From contig NZ_AOPO01000001.1 of NCBI RefSeq assembly GCF_000336575.1, positions 62,001 through 126,000 on the forward strand: a stretch of 64,000 bases of DNA. The letters run 5' to 3'. Both the position numbers and the translations under genes were made by a program. The stretch is from Vreelandella titanicae BH1 (lineage in GTDB: Bacteria; Pseudomonadota; Gammaproteobacteria; Pseudomonadales; Halomonadaceae). Position 1 is the first letter of the stretch; every line of letters starts with the position of its first letter. The notes below the pieces were generated by a model. That model worked only from the letters and a program-made list of their open reading frames with translations, was not told where the DNA came from and did no database searches. Below, piece after piece: positions 1 through 9,760 of this stretch.

Positions 1-462
1 CGCAATGCTGACGCCTATCGCTTTTTCGCCGATCGCGTTATAGCGGATGTTGTAATGGACGGTGCCGAAGGCGGCTTTAAAGGCCCTTTGATGGGGATCT
101 ATAGCGGCCTGCAGGCGGCAAAAACGCCGTGGCTACTGGTCGTTCCCTGCGACTCCCCCGCCCTACCTGACGATTTAGTGGCGCGCATGGTACAAGGTAT
201 TGGCCAGCATGATATCGCTGTGGCTTTTGATGGCGAACGGCTGCACCCGGTAGTTGCACTACTGCGTACCTCGCTGGCCGATGATTTGGCCGCCACCTTG
301 GCCGAGGGCGAGCGTAAGATCGATCGTTGGTATGCTCGCCATGCTTGGTGCAAGGTTGATATGTCGGACTGCCCTGATGCCTTTGCTAACCTTAATACTG
401 AGGAAGAGAAGCTGCACCTGGAAAAAGTACTCATGGGTTCTTCGAGCAAGGAGGTGAAATGA
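1..462 (+). CDS. mobA: Molybdenum cofactor guanylyltransferase MobA, 5'-truncated
   Basis: Transfers GMP from GTP to Mo-molybdopterin, giving the MGD cofactor of bacterial molybdoenzymes such as formate dehydrogenase; cytoplasmic. The reading frame is open from base 1, so the N-terminus with the nucleotide-binding GG..R loop lies outside the window. The visible part keeps the family core: GPLMGIYSGL, then VVPCDSPALP with the metal-binding Asp, and the late motif AFANLNTEEE (the family's N-hN-T-P-E-D region). An internal ATG at 55 could be mistaken for the start, but homologous sequence continues upstream of it. Its stop overlaps the moeA start by 4 bp (ATGA), showing operon organisation with moeA and moaA. 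The identification is firm; only the missing start is uncertain. Confidence 0.9.
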   Translation, partial: RNADAYRFFADRVIADVVMDGAEGGFKGPLMGIYSGLQAAKTPWLLVVPCDSPALPDDLVARMVQGIGQHDIAVAFDGERLHPVVALLRTSLADDLAATLAEGERKIDRWYARHAWCKVDMSDCPDAFANLNTEEEKLHLEKVLMGSSSKEVK

Positions 463-1730
463 CCCTCTCCTGCTTTGATCTTGGCGAGCAGATGCTCAGC
501 GTGGACGAAGCGCGTCAGGCGCTCGCCACCTTGATTGAACGCCCGCTGGGCAGCGAACGGATTCCGCTGGCGCAGGCTCATGGTCGCCGATTGGCCACAA
601 CCGTGAAAGCCCCCATTAACGTGCCGCAAAATACCAATGCGGCCATGGACGGCGTAGCGCTAGCCTTGCCCAGAGAAGGTGTTGGAGCCAAGCAGACCCG
701 CTGGCCGTTGGCTGGAGAGGTGTTGGCCGGTCAGTATCGCCGCGAATTAGTACCTGCCGGTCACTGTGTACGCATCACCACCGGTGCCCCACTGCCGCCG
801 GGCACCGATACCGTGGTGATGAGTGAACAGCTCCGCGAACCGTTAGATGAGCAGCCTGGGCATGTGATCATCGCGTCGCCAGAACTCCTCAAACACGGCC
901 AACATGTTCGCCAGGCCGGTGAGGATATTGGTCTCGGCGACACGGCACTGCCTGCGGGAGCACGGCTCGATGCGGCGGCCCTAGGGCTTTTAGCGTCGTT
1001 AGGTTACGCAGATGTTGCCGTATGTCAGCGCCCAAGGGTGGCGATCTTTTCCACTGGCAATGAAGTCGCTGCTCCCGGTGAGCCGCTGCCCAAAGCAGGT
1101 ATATACGATGCCAATCGCTTCACCCTGATGGGCTTGCTTGCCGAACACGGCGCCGATGTCATTGACCTGGGCATTCTCCCAGACGATTTAAACGCCATTA
1201 AAACGGCCCTTGAAGACGCTGCAGAGCAGAGCGATTTGGTAATCACCAGCGGCGGTGTTTCCGTTGGCCAGGCTGACTTTACCCGTGAGGCTCTGGAACA
1301 GTTAGGCCGCCTAGCCTTCTGGCGGGTAGCGCTGCGACCTGGGCGCCCCATGGCTTGCGGCTGGCTGGGTGAAAAGCGCACGCCGTTTGTTGGCTTGCCC
1401 GGCAATCCGGTGGCGGTCATGGTAACCTTTCTACAGTTTGTCTCGCCGCTGCTGGATCGGCTGTATGGGCAGCCGACATCAACACCCCATCGCCTTACTG
1501 CGATTGCCGACACCGCCATAAAAAGTCGCTTGAAGCGCACTGACTTTATCCGTGGCGTTTACCATACTGATAGCGAAGGACGGTTACTCGTGCGTAGTAC
1601 CGGCGCCCAGGGTTCGGGCATTTTAACCTCGATGGTGGCTGCTAACTGCTTGATTGAGCTTGCCGACGACCAGGCAGGCGCCCAGCCAGGCGAGGTAGTC
1701 AGCATACAACCACTAACGGGATGGCTATGA
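459..1730 (+). CDS. moeA: Molybdopterin molybdenumtransferase MoeA
   Basis: Inserts molybdate into adenylated molybdopterin, the last step before guanylylation by MobA. The protein has 423 residues, normal for the family. The N-terminal part carries NAAMDGVAL, typical of MoeA domain I/II. The MoCF-binding domain follows from about residue 190, with [13 protein letters not shown] and [13 protein letters not shown] near residue 262. [13 protein letters not shown] is the cofactor-binding loop, and the small C-terminal beta domain follows it. The ATG is preceded by GGAGG and overlaps the mobA stop. The last codons overlap moaA. Nothing unusual was seen. Confidence 0.95.
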   Translation: MTLSCFDLGEQMLSVDEARQALATLIERPLGSERIPLAQAHGRRLATTVKAPINVPQNTNAAMDGVALALPREGVGAKQTRWPLAGEVLAGQYRRELVPAGHCVRITTGAPLPPGTDTVVMSEQLREPLDEQPGHVIIASPELLKHGQHVRQAGEDIGLGDTALPAGARLDAAALGLLASLGYADVAVCQRPRVAIFSTGNEVAAPGEPLPKAGIYDANRFTLMGLLAEHGADVIDLGILPDDLNAIKTALEDAAEQSDLVITSGGVSVGQADFTREALEQLGRLAFWRVALRPGRPMACGWLGEKRTPFVGLPGNPVAVMVTFLQFVSPLLDRLYGQPTSTPHRLTAIADTAIKSRLKRTDFIRGVYHTDSEGRLLVRSTGAQGSGILTSMVAANCLIELADDQAGAQPGEVVSIQPLTGWL

Positions 1731-2779
1731 CCGAGCAACGACCCGCACAACCACAAGCTAATCAGCAGCGATCTGTCCAGCCAGACGCTGACCAGCAACT
1801 GATCGACGACTTTGGTCGGCGCATTAGCTACGTGCGCATCTCGGTCACCGATCGCTGCGATTTCCGCTGCGTGTACTGCATGAGCGAGGAGATGACGTTT
1901 CTGCCCCGCGCCCAGGTACTGACGCTGGAAGAGATCGCTATGGTGGCGCGCGCTTTCACTGAGTTGGGGGTCGAGAAAATTCGCCTTACCGGCGGCGAAC
2001 CGCTGGTACGCCGCGGCATTGAGCAACTGGTCGATGAGATCGGCGCCATGCCAGGCCTTAACGACTTCACCATGACCACTAACGGCGCCAGCCTACGCAA
2101 GCACGCCAAGCAGCTTTACTCAAGCGGTCTGCGGCGGCTGAACATTAGTCTGGACTCGCTAAATGCGGAGCGCTTTAAGCAGCTCACCCGCACCGGCGAT
2201 TTAGCCAAAGTGATCGACGGCATTCATGCCGCCCAGGAAGCGGGCTTTAAACGCATCAAGCTCAACGCGGTGATCTTAAAAGGTCGCAATGACGACGAAG
2301 TAATAGACCTGGTCACCTTTGCACGCCAGGAAAACCTCGATATTAGCTTTATCGAAGAGATGCCGCTGGGCGATGTTTCTGACCACTCACGGGCGGAAAC
2401 CTTCTACTCCAGCGATGACGTTCAAGACTTGATCGAAACGCGCTATCCGCTGATCCCCACGACCGAAACCACACCCGGCCCATCGCGCTACTTCAAGATG
2501 GCCGATAGCGACAGCCGGGTTGGGTTTATTTCCCCCCATAGCCACAACTTTTGCGATACCTGTAACCGGGTGCGCGTGACCGTGGAAGGCCGTTTGCTGC
2601 TGTGCTTAGGCAACGAACACTCGGTCGATCTTCGCGCCGTGCTGCGCCGCCACCCCGGCAATATGCAGGCGCTAAAAGAGGCGATCATCAACGCCCTGCC
2701 GCTTAAACCGGAACGCCATCACTTCACCACCGATGGCGATGTGCAGGTAGTACGCTTTATGAATATGACAGGGGGCTAG
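1721..2779 (+). CDS. moaA: GTP 3',8-cyclase MoaA (radical SAM)
   Basis: Catalyses the first step of molybdenum cofactor synthesis, radical-SAM cyclisation of GTP that MoaC then turns into cyclic pyranopterin. The 352-residue protein has the SAM-cluster cysteines at 46, 50 and 53 (CDFRCVYC), the SAM-binding LTGGEPLVR, and the C-terminal substrate cluster cysteines near 278, 281 and 295. It ends in the conserved Gly-Gly tail needed for activity. The first 30 residues are Gln/Pro-rich and longer than in E. coli. Either ATG at 1721 or ATG at 1727 may be used; both overlap the end of moeA. moaC, moaD and moaE are not in the window. Confidence 0.95.
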   Translation: MAMTEQRPAQPQANQQRSVQPDADQQLIDDFGRRISYVRISVTDRCDFRCVYCMSEEMTFLPRAQVLTLEEIAMVARAFTELGVEKIRLTGGEPLVRRGIEQLVDEIGAMPGLNDFTMTTNGASLRKHAKQLYSSGLRRLNISLDSLNAERFKQLTRTGDLAKVIDGIHAAQEAGFKRIKLNAVILKGRNDDEVIDLVTFARQENLDISFIEEMPLGDVSDHSRAETFYSSDDVQDLIETRYPLIPTTETTPGPSRYFKMADSDSRVGFISPHSHNFCDTCNRVRVTVEGRLLLCLGNEHSVDLRAVLRRHPGNMQALKEAIINALPLKPERHHFTTDGDVQVVRFMNMTGG

Positions 2780-2782
2780 GCG

Positions 2783-3799
2783 TTGGCAGCGTCAGAGCGG
2801 TTGGCAAAAGTGCCGGTGCATATCATTACCGGCTTTCTAGGCAGCGGTAAAACAACGCTTATACACAGCCTCATCGAACAGAAGCCTGTGGATGAAACCT
2901 GGGCCATTTTGGTCAACGAGTTTGGCCAAATCGGCATCGACCAGGCGATGTTTGATGCCCGTGACGATGTGGTGGTGAAAGGCCTTCCCGGCGGCTGCCT
3001 TTGCTGCCAGCTCGCCTTTGTACTGCAAGCGGCGCTGGTGAATTTACTCGCACGCAGCAAGCCTGATCGCGTCATCATCGAGCCTTCAGGCCTTGGCCAC
3101 CCGGCAGGCCTGTTGGATCTACTGCGAGGGGAAGCCTTCCAGGAAGTGGTCGAGGTACGCGATATTATTGCTACTCTCGACCCACGCCGATTAGATGACG
3201 CCCGCTCCCGAACGCACGACACCTTCCGCGACCAGCTCGATATGGCCGATGCCGTGGCACTCACCATGCTCGACCAGAGCACGCCCGAGCAGCTCGGCGC
3301 CGCTCATGCGTTTGTGGCACAGCGCTGGCCGCCGCGTAAATGGATGCAGGAAGCTCCCCAAGGCGAACTACCCATAGGACTGTTGACCCAGAGCGGACGC
3401 GCCGAAGGGAGCGATATCAGCGTACCCGCCAACCATCAACAGTTGGCGGCAACACCCAGCTTAGCCGGGTCTTTTTTTGATTTTCCGCCCCCGCCCGGCA
3501 AGCCCCAGCGTGAAACCGGCACTTCGCTGGGCTACACCAGTACGGGGTTACGTTGGCACCCAAGCGAGCGCTTCGACCTGGATAGCTTGGCCACCTGTTT
3601 GGGAGAACTCCCCAGAGAGGCACGCATTAAAGGCGTGTTTCATACCGATAGCGGCTGGAAACGCTTTAACCGCGCCGGAGGTACGCTGAGCGTTGAAAGC
3701 AGCGCGTGGCGGCAAGACTCCCGGCTGGAAGTTATTCTTCCCGATACGAGCCCCGCTCTCGATATCGAAGGCCAACTCCGCTTACTGACGCTGGGTTAA
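2783..3799 (+). CDS. CobW/COG0523-family GTPase (putative metallochaperone)
   Basis: A G3E-family P-loop GTPase of 338 residues. It has Walker A GFLGSGKTT at residues 17-25, the family-defining CxCC metal motif within GGCLCCQ near residue 72, EPSGLGHP as the switch region, and a C-terminal CobW_C domain. Members deliver metals such as zinc or cobalt, or act in nitrile hydratase maturation; the metal and client here cannot be read from sequence. It starts with TTG 3 bp after moaA, so it is probably the last gene of the Moco operon. A second in-frame TTG lies 18 bp downstream. The link to Moco enzymes is inferred from position only. It overlaps the convergent GGDEF-EAL gene by 4 bp. Confidence 0.85.
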   Translation: MAASERLAKVPVHIITGFLGSGKTTLIHSLIEQKPVDETWAILVNEFGQIGIDQAMFDARDDVVVKGLPGGCLCCQLAFVLQAALVNLLARSKPDRVIIEPSGLGHPAGLLDLLRGEAFQEVVEVRDIIATLDPRRLDDARSRTHDTFRDQLDMADAVALTMLDQSTPEQLGAAHAFVAQRWPPRKWMQEAPQGELPIGLLTQSGRAEGSDISVPANHQQLAATPSLAGSFFDFPPPPGKPQRETGTSLGYTSTGLRWHPSERFDLDSLATCLGELPREARIKGVFHTDSGWKRFNRAGGTLSVESSAWRQDSRLEVILPDTSPALDIEGQLRLLTLG

Positions 3800-6504
3800 G
3801 CGCCCGTAATCAATCTCTCGATGGCCTCTGCAGTAACCGGCCGCCCAAACAGATAGCCTTGATAAGCGTGACAGTCGTGAGCCAGTAGCCACGCCTGCTG
3901 CGCTTTGGTCTCTACGCCTTCTGCAATGACCTCTAGATTGAGGCTCTCTGCCAGGGCAATGGTACTCTCGACAATCGCTGCGTTGGCTTGGCTTTCGAGC
4001 ACCTGCTGCACAAAGGATTGGTCAATTTTCAGTTGATCCAGCGGCAGTTGCGCTAAATAGGCCAGGGACGAGTAGCCGGTGCCAAAATCATCCAGAGAGA
4101 AGCGTACACCGCGCGCTTTAAGGGCAAGCATTTTATCTCTGGCGTCGTCTCGCGCTTCCACAAACAGTGACTCGGTCACCTCCAGTTTTAGCCGCTGAAG
4201 CGGCGCCTGAGTGCGCGCAAACACCCCCTCTACACGAGCCAGAAACTGCTCATCGCGAAACTGAAGCGGACTAATATTCACCGATATGGTCAGTTTGCTG
4301 AGCTGTGGATGCTGCGCCCAACGCGCTAATTGATAGCAGGCATCTTCCAATACCCATTCGCCTACATCATTTATCAGCTCATTGCTTTCCAGCAGCGGAA
4401 TGAAATCGCCTGGTGAAACAATGCCGCGTTCAGGATGATGCCAGCGCAGCAGCGCCTCAACGCCAGTGATCACGCCATGGTGATCCACTTGGGGCTGATA
4501 ATAGAGCTGCCACTGCTGGCTGGCCTGCGCTTGGCGCAGATCCGCTTCTAATTTCACATGGGCCAGAAGCACAGCCTGCATCGAGGGGTCAAAAAAGCAC
4601 ACGCCATGGCGGCCGTTGTTCTTAGCCTGAAAGAGCGCCATATCTACCTGCTGCAGGTAGTCATCCACGCCGTACTCATTGCTGGCCATGATCGCAATAC
4701 CAATACTCCCCGTCACCGTGATGCTCTCTTCGGCCAGAGTGATTGATTCGTTAAGAGTTGCCAGCAGCTTGTGCGCAATACGCTCTGCCAGCCGGGTGGT
4801 TTGAGCGTAATTGCTATCCACGCCTTCGATTAATACCGCAAATTCATCGCTTCCCAGCCGCGCCAAGGTATCGGTATCGCGCAACATCTGCCCCATTCGC
4901 CGAGCAACGCTCTGCAATACTTGATCCCCCGCATAGTGCCCCAGAGTGTCATTGATTTGCTTAAAGTTATCGATATCGATAAATAGCAGTGCGCCGCAAC
5001 GCTGATGGCGCTGAAGCTCTTTAAGGGCATTACCTATGCGATCCATAAACAGCCGCCGGTTGGCCAACCCGGTTAAGGTGTCATAAAATGCTAGCTGATG
5101 AATCTCTTGTTCAGCGGCTTTACGCTCGCTGATATCGCTCATGGTGGCCACGTAGTGAGTTAAGGTGCCCTCAACGCTGTAGACAGCGCTAATGGTTAGC
5201 CACTCGGGAAACAGTTCACCATTCTTACGCTGGTTCCATATCTCGCCTTCCCAGTTGCCGGTTTTGATAACACGCTTCCATAAACGGCGGTAAAAGGCGG
5301 CGTTTTGTAGCCCAGAGCTAAACATGCGCGGATTGTTACCCACTATCTCCGCTTCGCTATAGCCGGTAATGCGGCTGAAGGTCTCATTCACCTTAAGAAT
5401 GATGCCCTGTGGATCGGTAATAAGGATGCCTAAGTGCGTCTGGAAGGCGGCAGCGGCGATTTGGGCCTCGGCACGGGCCTGTTCACGCTCCTCAATACGC
5501 TGACGTAGTTGATGCGACAACGCTAAACGATTCAGGTAGTGGCGCGCCCCCCAAGCACCCAGCAGGGCAATCACTGCCGTCACCAACATTAAAATCAAAG
5601 CACGCTGCCGCCAGGCCGAGAGCAATTCGTGAAGATCAACGCCAACCACAGCCAGCATCGGATACTCGCCTACTCTCAGCATGCGAAACAGCCGTTTGCG
5701 GCCATCAATAGGTGAGTCAATGTTGATTGACCATGTGGACTCACCACGGGTAAGCCACTCGGCCGTTTCTGGGCTCTCAATTTGACTGCCAATCGAAAAT
5801 GGCTTTTCGGGGGTCGGGTAGCGAGCAATAAATTTTAATCCGGGGTCGACCAGGGCAATGCTCTCGCCGTCATAGACACTCATCTGCTCCAGGGCGTCGG
5901 CAAACACTTCAGGTACAATGCTAGAGATGACCACTCCAGCAAACTCGCCGGACGAGGTTTCTAATCGTCGACCATGGTACAAATAGTAGCGTTGGTCACT
6001 GCTAGACCAGTAAAGCGGGGTAATCAGTTCTTCTTGTCCTGCTTGCTTAAAGGCATTAAACAACGTCGTATCGCTGATATCAGCACCTGCTCTTCGGCTG
6101 CTGCGGCCACTCGCCATTACTCGGCCTTCAGCGCTCAACACAGCGATTTCGTCCACCATGGGCACATACAGGGTCAGGTTTTCTAGCGAGCGCTGAAGGG
6201 CCTGGGCATTATCGCTATCTGGCATGCCTTGCAGGGTTAGCATCTCAGCAAGCCCAAAAAGCGCTTGCCCGCTTTGTGCAAATACGCCTTTTGCCCACTC
6301 AGCAACCACATTAGCGCGGGCGGTAATCCGCGACTCGGCGGCCTCAATTTCTTGCCGATACTGTTCACTCAGCAGCCAGCCGAAAAGCACCATCATGACA
6401 AGCAGTGCTAGCAGATATAGCGCAATCACATGGCGGCGCTGTTGGCGATAAGTCTTGGTGGCTTTCAATACATCATCATTTACATCATTGGAGGTAGCGG
6501 ACAT
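3796..6504 (-). CDS. Membrane PAS-GGDEF-EAL cyclic-di-GMP protein
   Basis: A 902-residue cyclic-di-GMP turnover protein of the inner membrane. A first TM segment lies near residues 25-45, followed by a large periplasmic sensor region (Cache/CHASE type, about 46-298) and a second TM near 300-320. A PAS domain spans about 348-465, a GGDEF domain about 475-640, and an EAL domain runs to the end. The GGDEF signature is GSDEF near residue 553, with an intact RxxD product-binding site just before it. The EAL domain has EALLRW, LEVTES, DDFGTGYSSL and AEGVET, so phosphodiesterase activity is likely. GSDEF is a single substitution, so cyclase activity cannot be judged. It is monocistronic and convergent with the GTPase gene. 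Confidence 0.93.
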   Translation of the reverse strand: MSATSNDVNDDVLKATKTYRQQRRHVIALYLLALLVMMVLFGWLLSEQYRQEIEAAESRITARANVVAEWAKGVFAQSGQALFGLAEMLTLQGMPDSDNAQALQRSLENLTLYVPMVDEIAVLSAEGRVMASGRSSRRAGADISDTTLFNAFKQAGQEELITPLYWSSSDQRYYLYHGRRLETSSGEFAGVVISSIVPEVFADALEQMSVYDGESIALVDPGLKFIARYPTPEKPFSIGSQIESPETAEWLTRGESTWSINIDSPIDGRKRLFRMLRVGEYPMLAVVGVDLHELLSAWRQRALILMLVTAVIALLGAWGARHYLNRLALSHQLRQRIEEREQARAEAQIAAAAFQTHLGILITDPQGIILKVNETFSRITGYSEAEIVGNNPRMFSSGLQNAAFYRRLWKRVIKTGNWEGEIWNQRKNGELFPEWLTISAVYSVEGTLTHYVATMSDISERKAAEQEIHQLAFYDTLTGLANRRLFMDRIGNALKELQRHQRCGALLFIDIDNFKQINDTLGHYAGDQVLQSVARRMGQMLRDTDTLARLGSDEFAVLIEGVDSNYAQTTRLAERIAHKLLATLNESITLAEESITVTGSIGIAIMASNEYGVDDYLQQVDMALFQAKNNGRHGVCFFDPSMQAVLLAHVKLEADLRQAQASQQWQLYYQPQVDHHGVITGVEALLRWHHPERGIVSPGDFIPLLESNELINDVGEWVLEDACYQLARWAQHPQLSKLTISVNISPLQFRDEQFLARVEGVFARTQAPLQRLKLEVTESLFVEARDDARDKMLALKARGVRFSLDDFGTGYSSLAYLAQLPLDQLKIDQSFVQQVLESQANAAIVESTIALAESLNLEVIAEGVETKAQQAWLLAHDCHAYQGYLFGRPVTAEAIERLITGA

Positions 6505-6708
6505 CGCGCAGAAGCCTTATTCAGGTAACCCAGGGGGACACCTGATACAGTGTAAAAAGTAACTAAAAATGATACATAACACGCGCTGACACGTGGCTTT
6601 ATCCGATAGTGCCGCGGTGCTTTTAGGATGTATATCAGTTTTTATCACCGTTAATGCCCTGAAAAGCGTGACGTTATGCATGGATAGCCAATCTACCAGG
6701 AAATTGTT

Positions 6709-7611
6709 ATGGCATCGCTGGGCCAAATGAGCGACTACGAGATACGCCTAATCCGTATTTTTAAGACGGTCGTTGAGTGCGGTGGCTTTACCGCGGCGGA
6801 AACCACGCTGGGCATTAGTCGTTCGGCGATTAGCCAACACATGAACGACTTGGAGGGGAGGCTGGGGTTTTCGCTCTGCCAGCGGGGGCGTGGCGGGTTT
6901 AGTTTAACCGAAGAGGGTAAAGAGATTTATCAGGCAGGGTTAACGCTACTGACCGCGCTTGAAACGTTTAAAAGCGACGTTAACGCGCTGCATCAAACGA
7001 TCAAAGGCGAGCTGAATATCGGCATCACCGACAACCTGGTAACGCTACCCGCCATGCACGTGACCAACGCCCTGGCAGAGCTTAGCGCGCCGGAGCATGA
7101 GGTAACGCTGCACATTCATATGGAGCCTTCTGACGCGGTCATTAGAGGCGTCATGGATGGCCACTTGCACGTCGGCGTAGTGCCTGCAGTGAACCTGCCC
7201 ACCAGCTTAGAAGCGCGGCACCTTTACGACGAGCCATCGTATCTTTACTGCGCGGCTGGCCATCCGCTGTTTACTGAGGATGATGATACGCTTAGCTGTG
7301 CAGATATCGCCCAACACTCGGCTATTTCACCCCGCTATCCGCTACCGATTGAGGCCCGGCAGGCGCATGACGCGCTAAGCCTGCGAGCTTCGGCATCCGA
7401 CCGCGAAGGCGCAGCCTTTTTGATTCTTACCGGGCGCTTTATCGGCTTTCTGCCTGAACACGTCGCAGCACAGTGGGTGGCAGCGGGCAAGATGCGAGCG
7501 TTGCATGCCAACACGCAGCACTACCGCATCCCCTTTGTGCTGATCACCCGCCACGACCGCCGCCCCAACCGAGTGGTCGATGCGTTTCTACGCTTAATCA
7601 AAAGCAGCTAA
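6709..7611 (+). CDS. LysR-family transcriptional regulator
   Basis: A 300-residue LysR regulator: winged HTH at about residues 10-70 (FTAAETTLGISRSAISQHM) followed by a periplasmic-binding-protein-like effector domain. The ATG at 6709 has AGGAAA upstream; an ATG at 6727 is an alternative and would place the HTH at the usual distance from the N-terminus. It is convergent with the NCS1 permease gene, 15 bp away, and sits at the edge of the pyrimidine-catabolism cluster. I infer that it may control that cluster, with the tandem repeat at 9213-9292 as a candidate target. The effector could be a pyrimidine, hydantoin or ureido compound. The family is certain and the regulon is inferred. Confidence 0.9.
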   Translation: MASLGQMSDYEIRLIRIFKTVVECGGFTAAETTLGISRSAISQHMNDLEGRLGFSLCQRGRGGFSLTEEGKEIYQAGLTLLTALETFKSDVNALHQTIKGELNIGITDNLVTLPAMHVTNALAELSAPEHEVTLHIHMEPSDAVIRGVMDGHLHVGVVPAVNLPTSLEARHLYDEPSYLYCAAGHPLFTEDDDTLSCADIAQHSAISPRYPLPIEARQAHDALSLRASASDREGAAFLILTGRFIGFLPEHVAAQWVAAGKMRALHANTQHYRIPFVLITRHDRRPNRVVDAFLRLIKSS

Positions 7612-7625
7612 ACCCGGCAGTATGT

Positions 7626-9143
7626 TTAACGCTGCTCGGTTGCCTCATTGGCCATTATCGGCGCTGGCCCCGCCTGGGGCGATGACGCCAACACTTGGCT
7701 TGCCACATAGTAAACAATTGCCCCCAGCGCCGAGCCGGTAAACCAGCCGTAGTCGTAGAACCAATTCATGGTGCCAGTTAACAGCGATAGCAACGTAAGC
7801 GCCACCGGCACGCCAAAGGCGATAAAACCCGCGATGTTCACCGCAGGATAAGCATGGTTATCCATATACAGGCTGGGCACATCCAAACGCTGCTTTTTGA
7901 TCAGGAAGTAGTCCACCGCCATGATGCCCGCGATGGGCCCCAGCAGGCTGGAGTAACCCAGCAGCCAGTTGGAGTACATCTGCTCCAGAGAAACCCCTGG
8001 CGGAATAACGCCCGCTTTTTGCAGCAGATCGTAGCCCATCAACAACACGCCCACCGCGCCAGTCATCAGCACGCCGCGCGTCTGGTTAATCAATTTGGGC
8101 GCAATGTTCTGAAAATCGTTGGTAGGCGACACGATGTTAGAAGCCGTATTGGTAGAGATCGTGGCGATAATGATCAACAGCATCGCAAGTACCACCCAGA
8201 AGGGGCTGTCGATATAGCCAATCAAACGTACCGGGTCGGCAACGGTTTCCCCTACCAGCGTTTCGGAAGCAGCGGTTAACACGACACCGAGTGCGGCAAA
8301 GAAAAACATCGTTAGCGGCAGCCCAATCACCTGACCAACGATCTGATCTTTTTGGCTTTTGGCAAAGCGACTGAAATCGGGAATATTCAGCGACAGCGTG
8401 GCCCAAAAACCCACCATGGCGGTTAAGCCCGCGAAGAAGTAGCCGTATACCGATGCCCCTTCAGGCCGCGACGGCGGCTGTGCCAGTAGTTCGGACATCG
8501 ACATATTTGGCCACGCCCATATCATCAGCCCAACACCAACGGCTAACAGCAGCGGTGCGGCGAAGGTTTCCAACCATTTAATCGACTCTGCACCACGAAT
8601 CACCACATAGAGATTCATCGCACCAAAGACAAAAAAGCCGATGACTTCACCAACACCGCCCATCGCAGCCCAAGCGGGAATCAACTCGGAGAGCAACAGA
8701 TGAATGGCCAAACCGCCAAACATGGTTTGAATACCAAACCAGCCGCAGCCGACCAGGGCGCGCACCAGACAGGGTACGTTGGAACCTAAAATACCGAACG
8801 AAGAGCGTAAAACCACCGGAAAAGGAATACCAAACTTCGTACCGGGAAAGGCGTTTAAGGTAAGAGGAATCAGCACGATCACGTTGGCCAACAAAATGGC
8901 AAACAACGCCTCCCCCACGCTCAGCCCGAAGTAGGCGGTTAATACCCCGCCTAGGGTGTAGGTGGGCACGCAGATCGACATGCCTACCCAGAGTGCCGCA
9001 ATATTCCACTTACTCCAGGTGCGCTCGCTGGCCTGGGTAGGCGCAATATCCTCATTAAAGCGCGAACTACTGCGTACATCGTCCCCTACATCTAGCTCTA
9101 TCAGCCCACCTCGATCCACCATCTGAGAGGTTGTTTCGGTCAT
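7626..9143 (-). CDS. NCS1-family nucleobase/hydantoin:cation symporter
   Basis: A 505-residue inner-membrane permease with about 12 hydrophobic segments, of the cytosine/purine/uracil/thiamine/allantoin family. Typical features are PTYTLGGVLTAYFGLS early, FPVVLRSSFGILGSN, and NIPDFSRFAKSQKDQI in the middle. It faces away from the dihydropyrimidine operon, with a shared 617-bp upstream region, so uracil, dihydrouracil or a hydantoin is the likely cargo. The start has an RBS (GGAG in CTGAGGAGATAAA on the coding strand). It is distinct from the CodB-type permease at 28.5 kb, which is shorter. Substrate specificity is an inference from context. Confidence 0.9.
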   Translation of the reverse strand: MTETTSQMVDRGGLIELDVGDDVRSSSRFNEDIAPTQASERTWSKWNIAALWVGMSICVPTYTLGGVLTAYFGLSVGEALFAILLANVIVLIPLTLNAFPGTKFGIPFPVVLRSSFGILGSNVPCLVRALVGCGWFGIQTMFGGLAIHLLLSELIPAWAAMGGVGEVIGFFVFGAMNLYVVIRGAESIKWLETFAAPLLLAVGVGLMIWAWPNMSMSELLAQPPSRPEGASVYGYFFAGLTAMVGFWATLSLNIPDFSRFAKSQKDQIVGQVIGLPLTMFFFAALGVVLTAASETLVGETVADPVRLIGYIDSPFWVVLAMLLIIIATISTNTASNIVSPTNDFQNIAPKLINQTRGVLMTGAVGVLLMGYDLLQKAGVIPPGVSLEQMYSNWLLGYSSLLGPIAGIMAVDYFLIKKQRLDVPSLYMDNHAYPAVNIAGFIAFGVPVALTLLSLLTGTMNWFYDYGWFTGSALGAIVYYVASQVLASSPQAGPAPIMANEATEQR

Positions 9144-9760
9144 TTTTTATCTCCTCAGCATTGCGTTATTGCGCTGCCTAGCTCCCACGGCCAGTGGAGC
9201 TTTTCAAAAAGGCGCTTAGAAATCATGGCTTTTAGAAACCATTGTTTTTCAAAACCATCGTTCTTAGAAACCATAGCTTTTAGAAAACAAGCAATAAGCA
9301 TGCCTACTTGAAAAAGCAGGTCAATTAACTCATTGATTAAAAAGCTGCCTTCCTGGACAACATTATTATTGTTAGCTTGTTATCTTTATATTTTCCCCAC
9401 CTAAAACAAAAACCAACTAAACAAAGCTAGATCAAAAAAAATATTTGCACCAATTTCAAACAGAAAAAAACCAAAAACACTCGCTATAAATATACCAAAC
9501 CAATGATTTTAAAAGAATAAAAAAACCATCCAAAACAGTGCAAGACCTCACCAAAAAAGTGAATATCACAAAATGGAACAATAAAAATAAGCAAACTCAA
9601 TGAGTTAAAGACGATTTAACAAATCTCCTTTAAAGACTTGCTAAAACCACCTACCCAGCGCTACTTTCAACAAAAGCTGTCTATTTCGTCAGCTTTACAA
9701 AACTAGTTTCAAGAAAACTACAAACATACGCTACACATCAACAATCAGAGGGAGCGTCTC
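9144..9760. other. AT-rich divergent regulatory region, no gene
   Basis: 617 bp between the NCS1 permease (leftward) and the ureidopropionase gene (rightward). It contains no plausible coding frame. It is strikingly AT-rich from about 9290 to 9720, with many A-tracts, unlike the GC-rich genes around it. The permease-proximal end holds a tandem 16-bp repeat (separate entry). A good ribosome site (GAGGGAG) precedes the ATG at 9761. I could not place a convincing sigma-70 or sigma-54 promoter. Curved DNA with operator sites for a pathway regulator is a reasonable reading. Confidence 0.7.
9213..9292. repeat. Tandem array of five 16-bp repeats
   Basis: Five consecutive units in exact 16-bp phase at 9213-9228, 9229-9244, 9245-9260, 9261-9276 and 9277-9292. 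The consensus is close to CTTTTAGAAACCATNG, and the units differ at a few positions each. The array ends about 70 bp upstream of the NCS1 permease start. A 16-bp period is about 1.5 helical turns, so neighbouring units face alternate sides of the DNA. It may be a cluster of operators, a leader element, or slippage-generated filler. Confidence 0.85.

Noticed and set aside
6517..6726. Small leftward reading frame upstream of the LysR gene
   Set aside because: No ribosome site or family features, and it spans the likely LysR promoter.
9600..9760. Sigma-54 promoter before the ureidopropionase gene
   Set aside because: No GG-N10-GC pair with suitable flanks could be found there.
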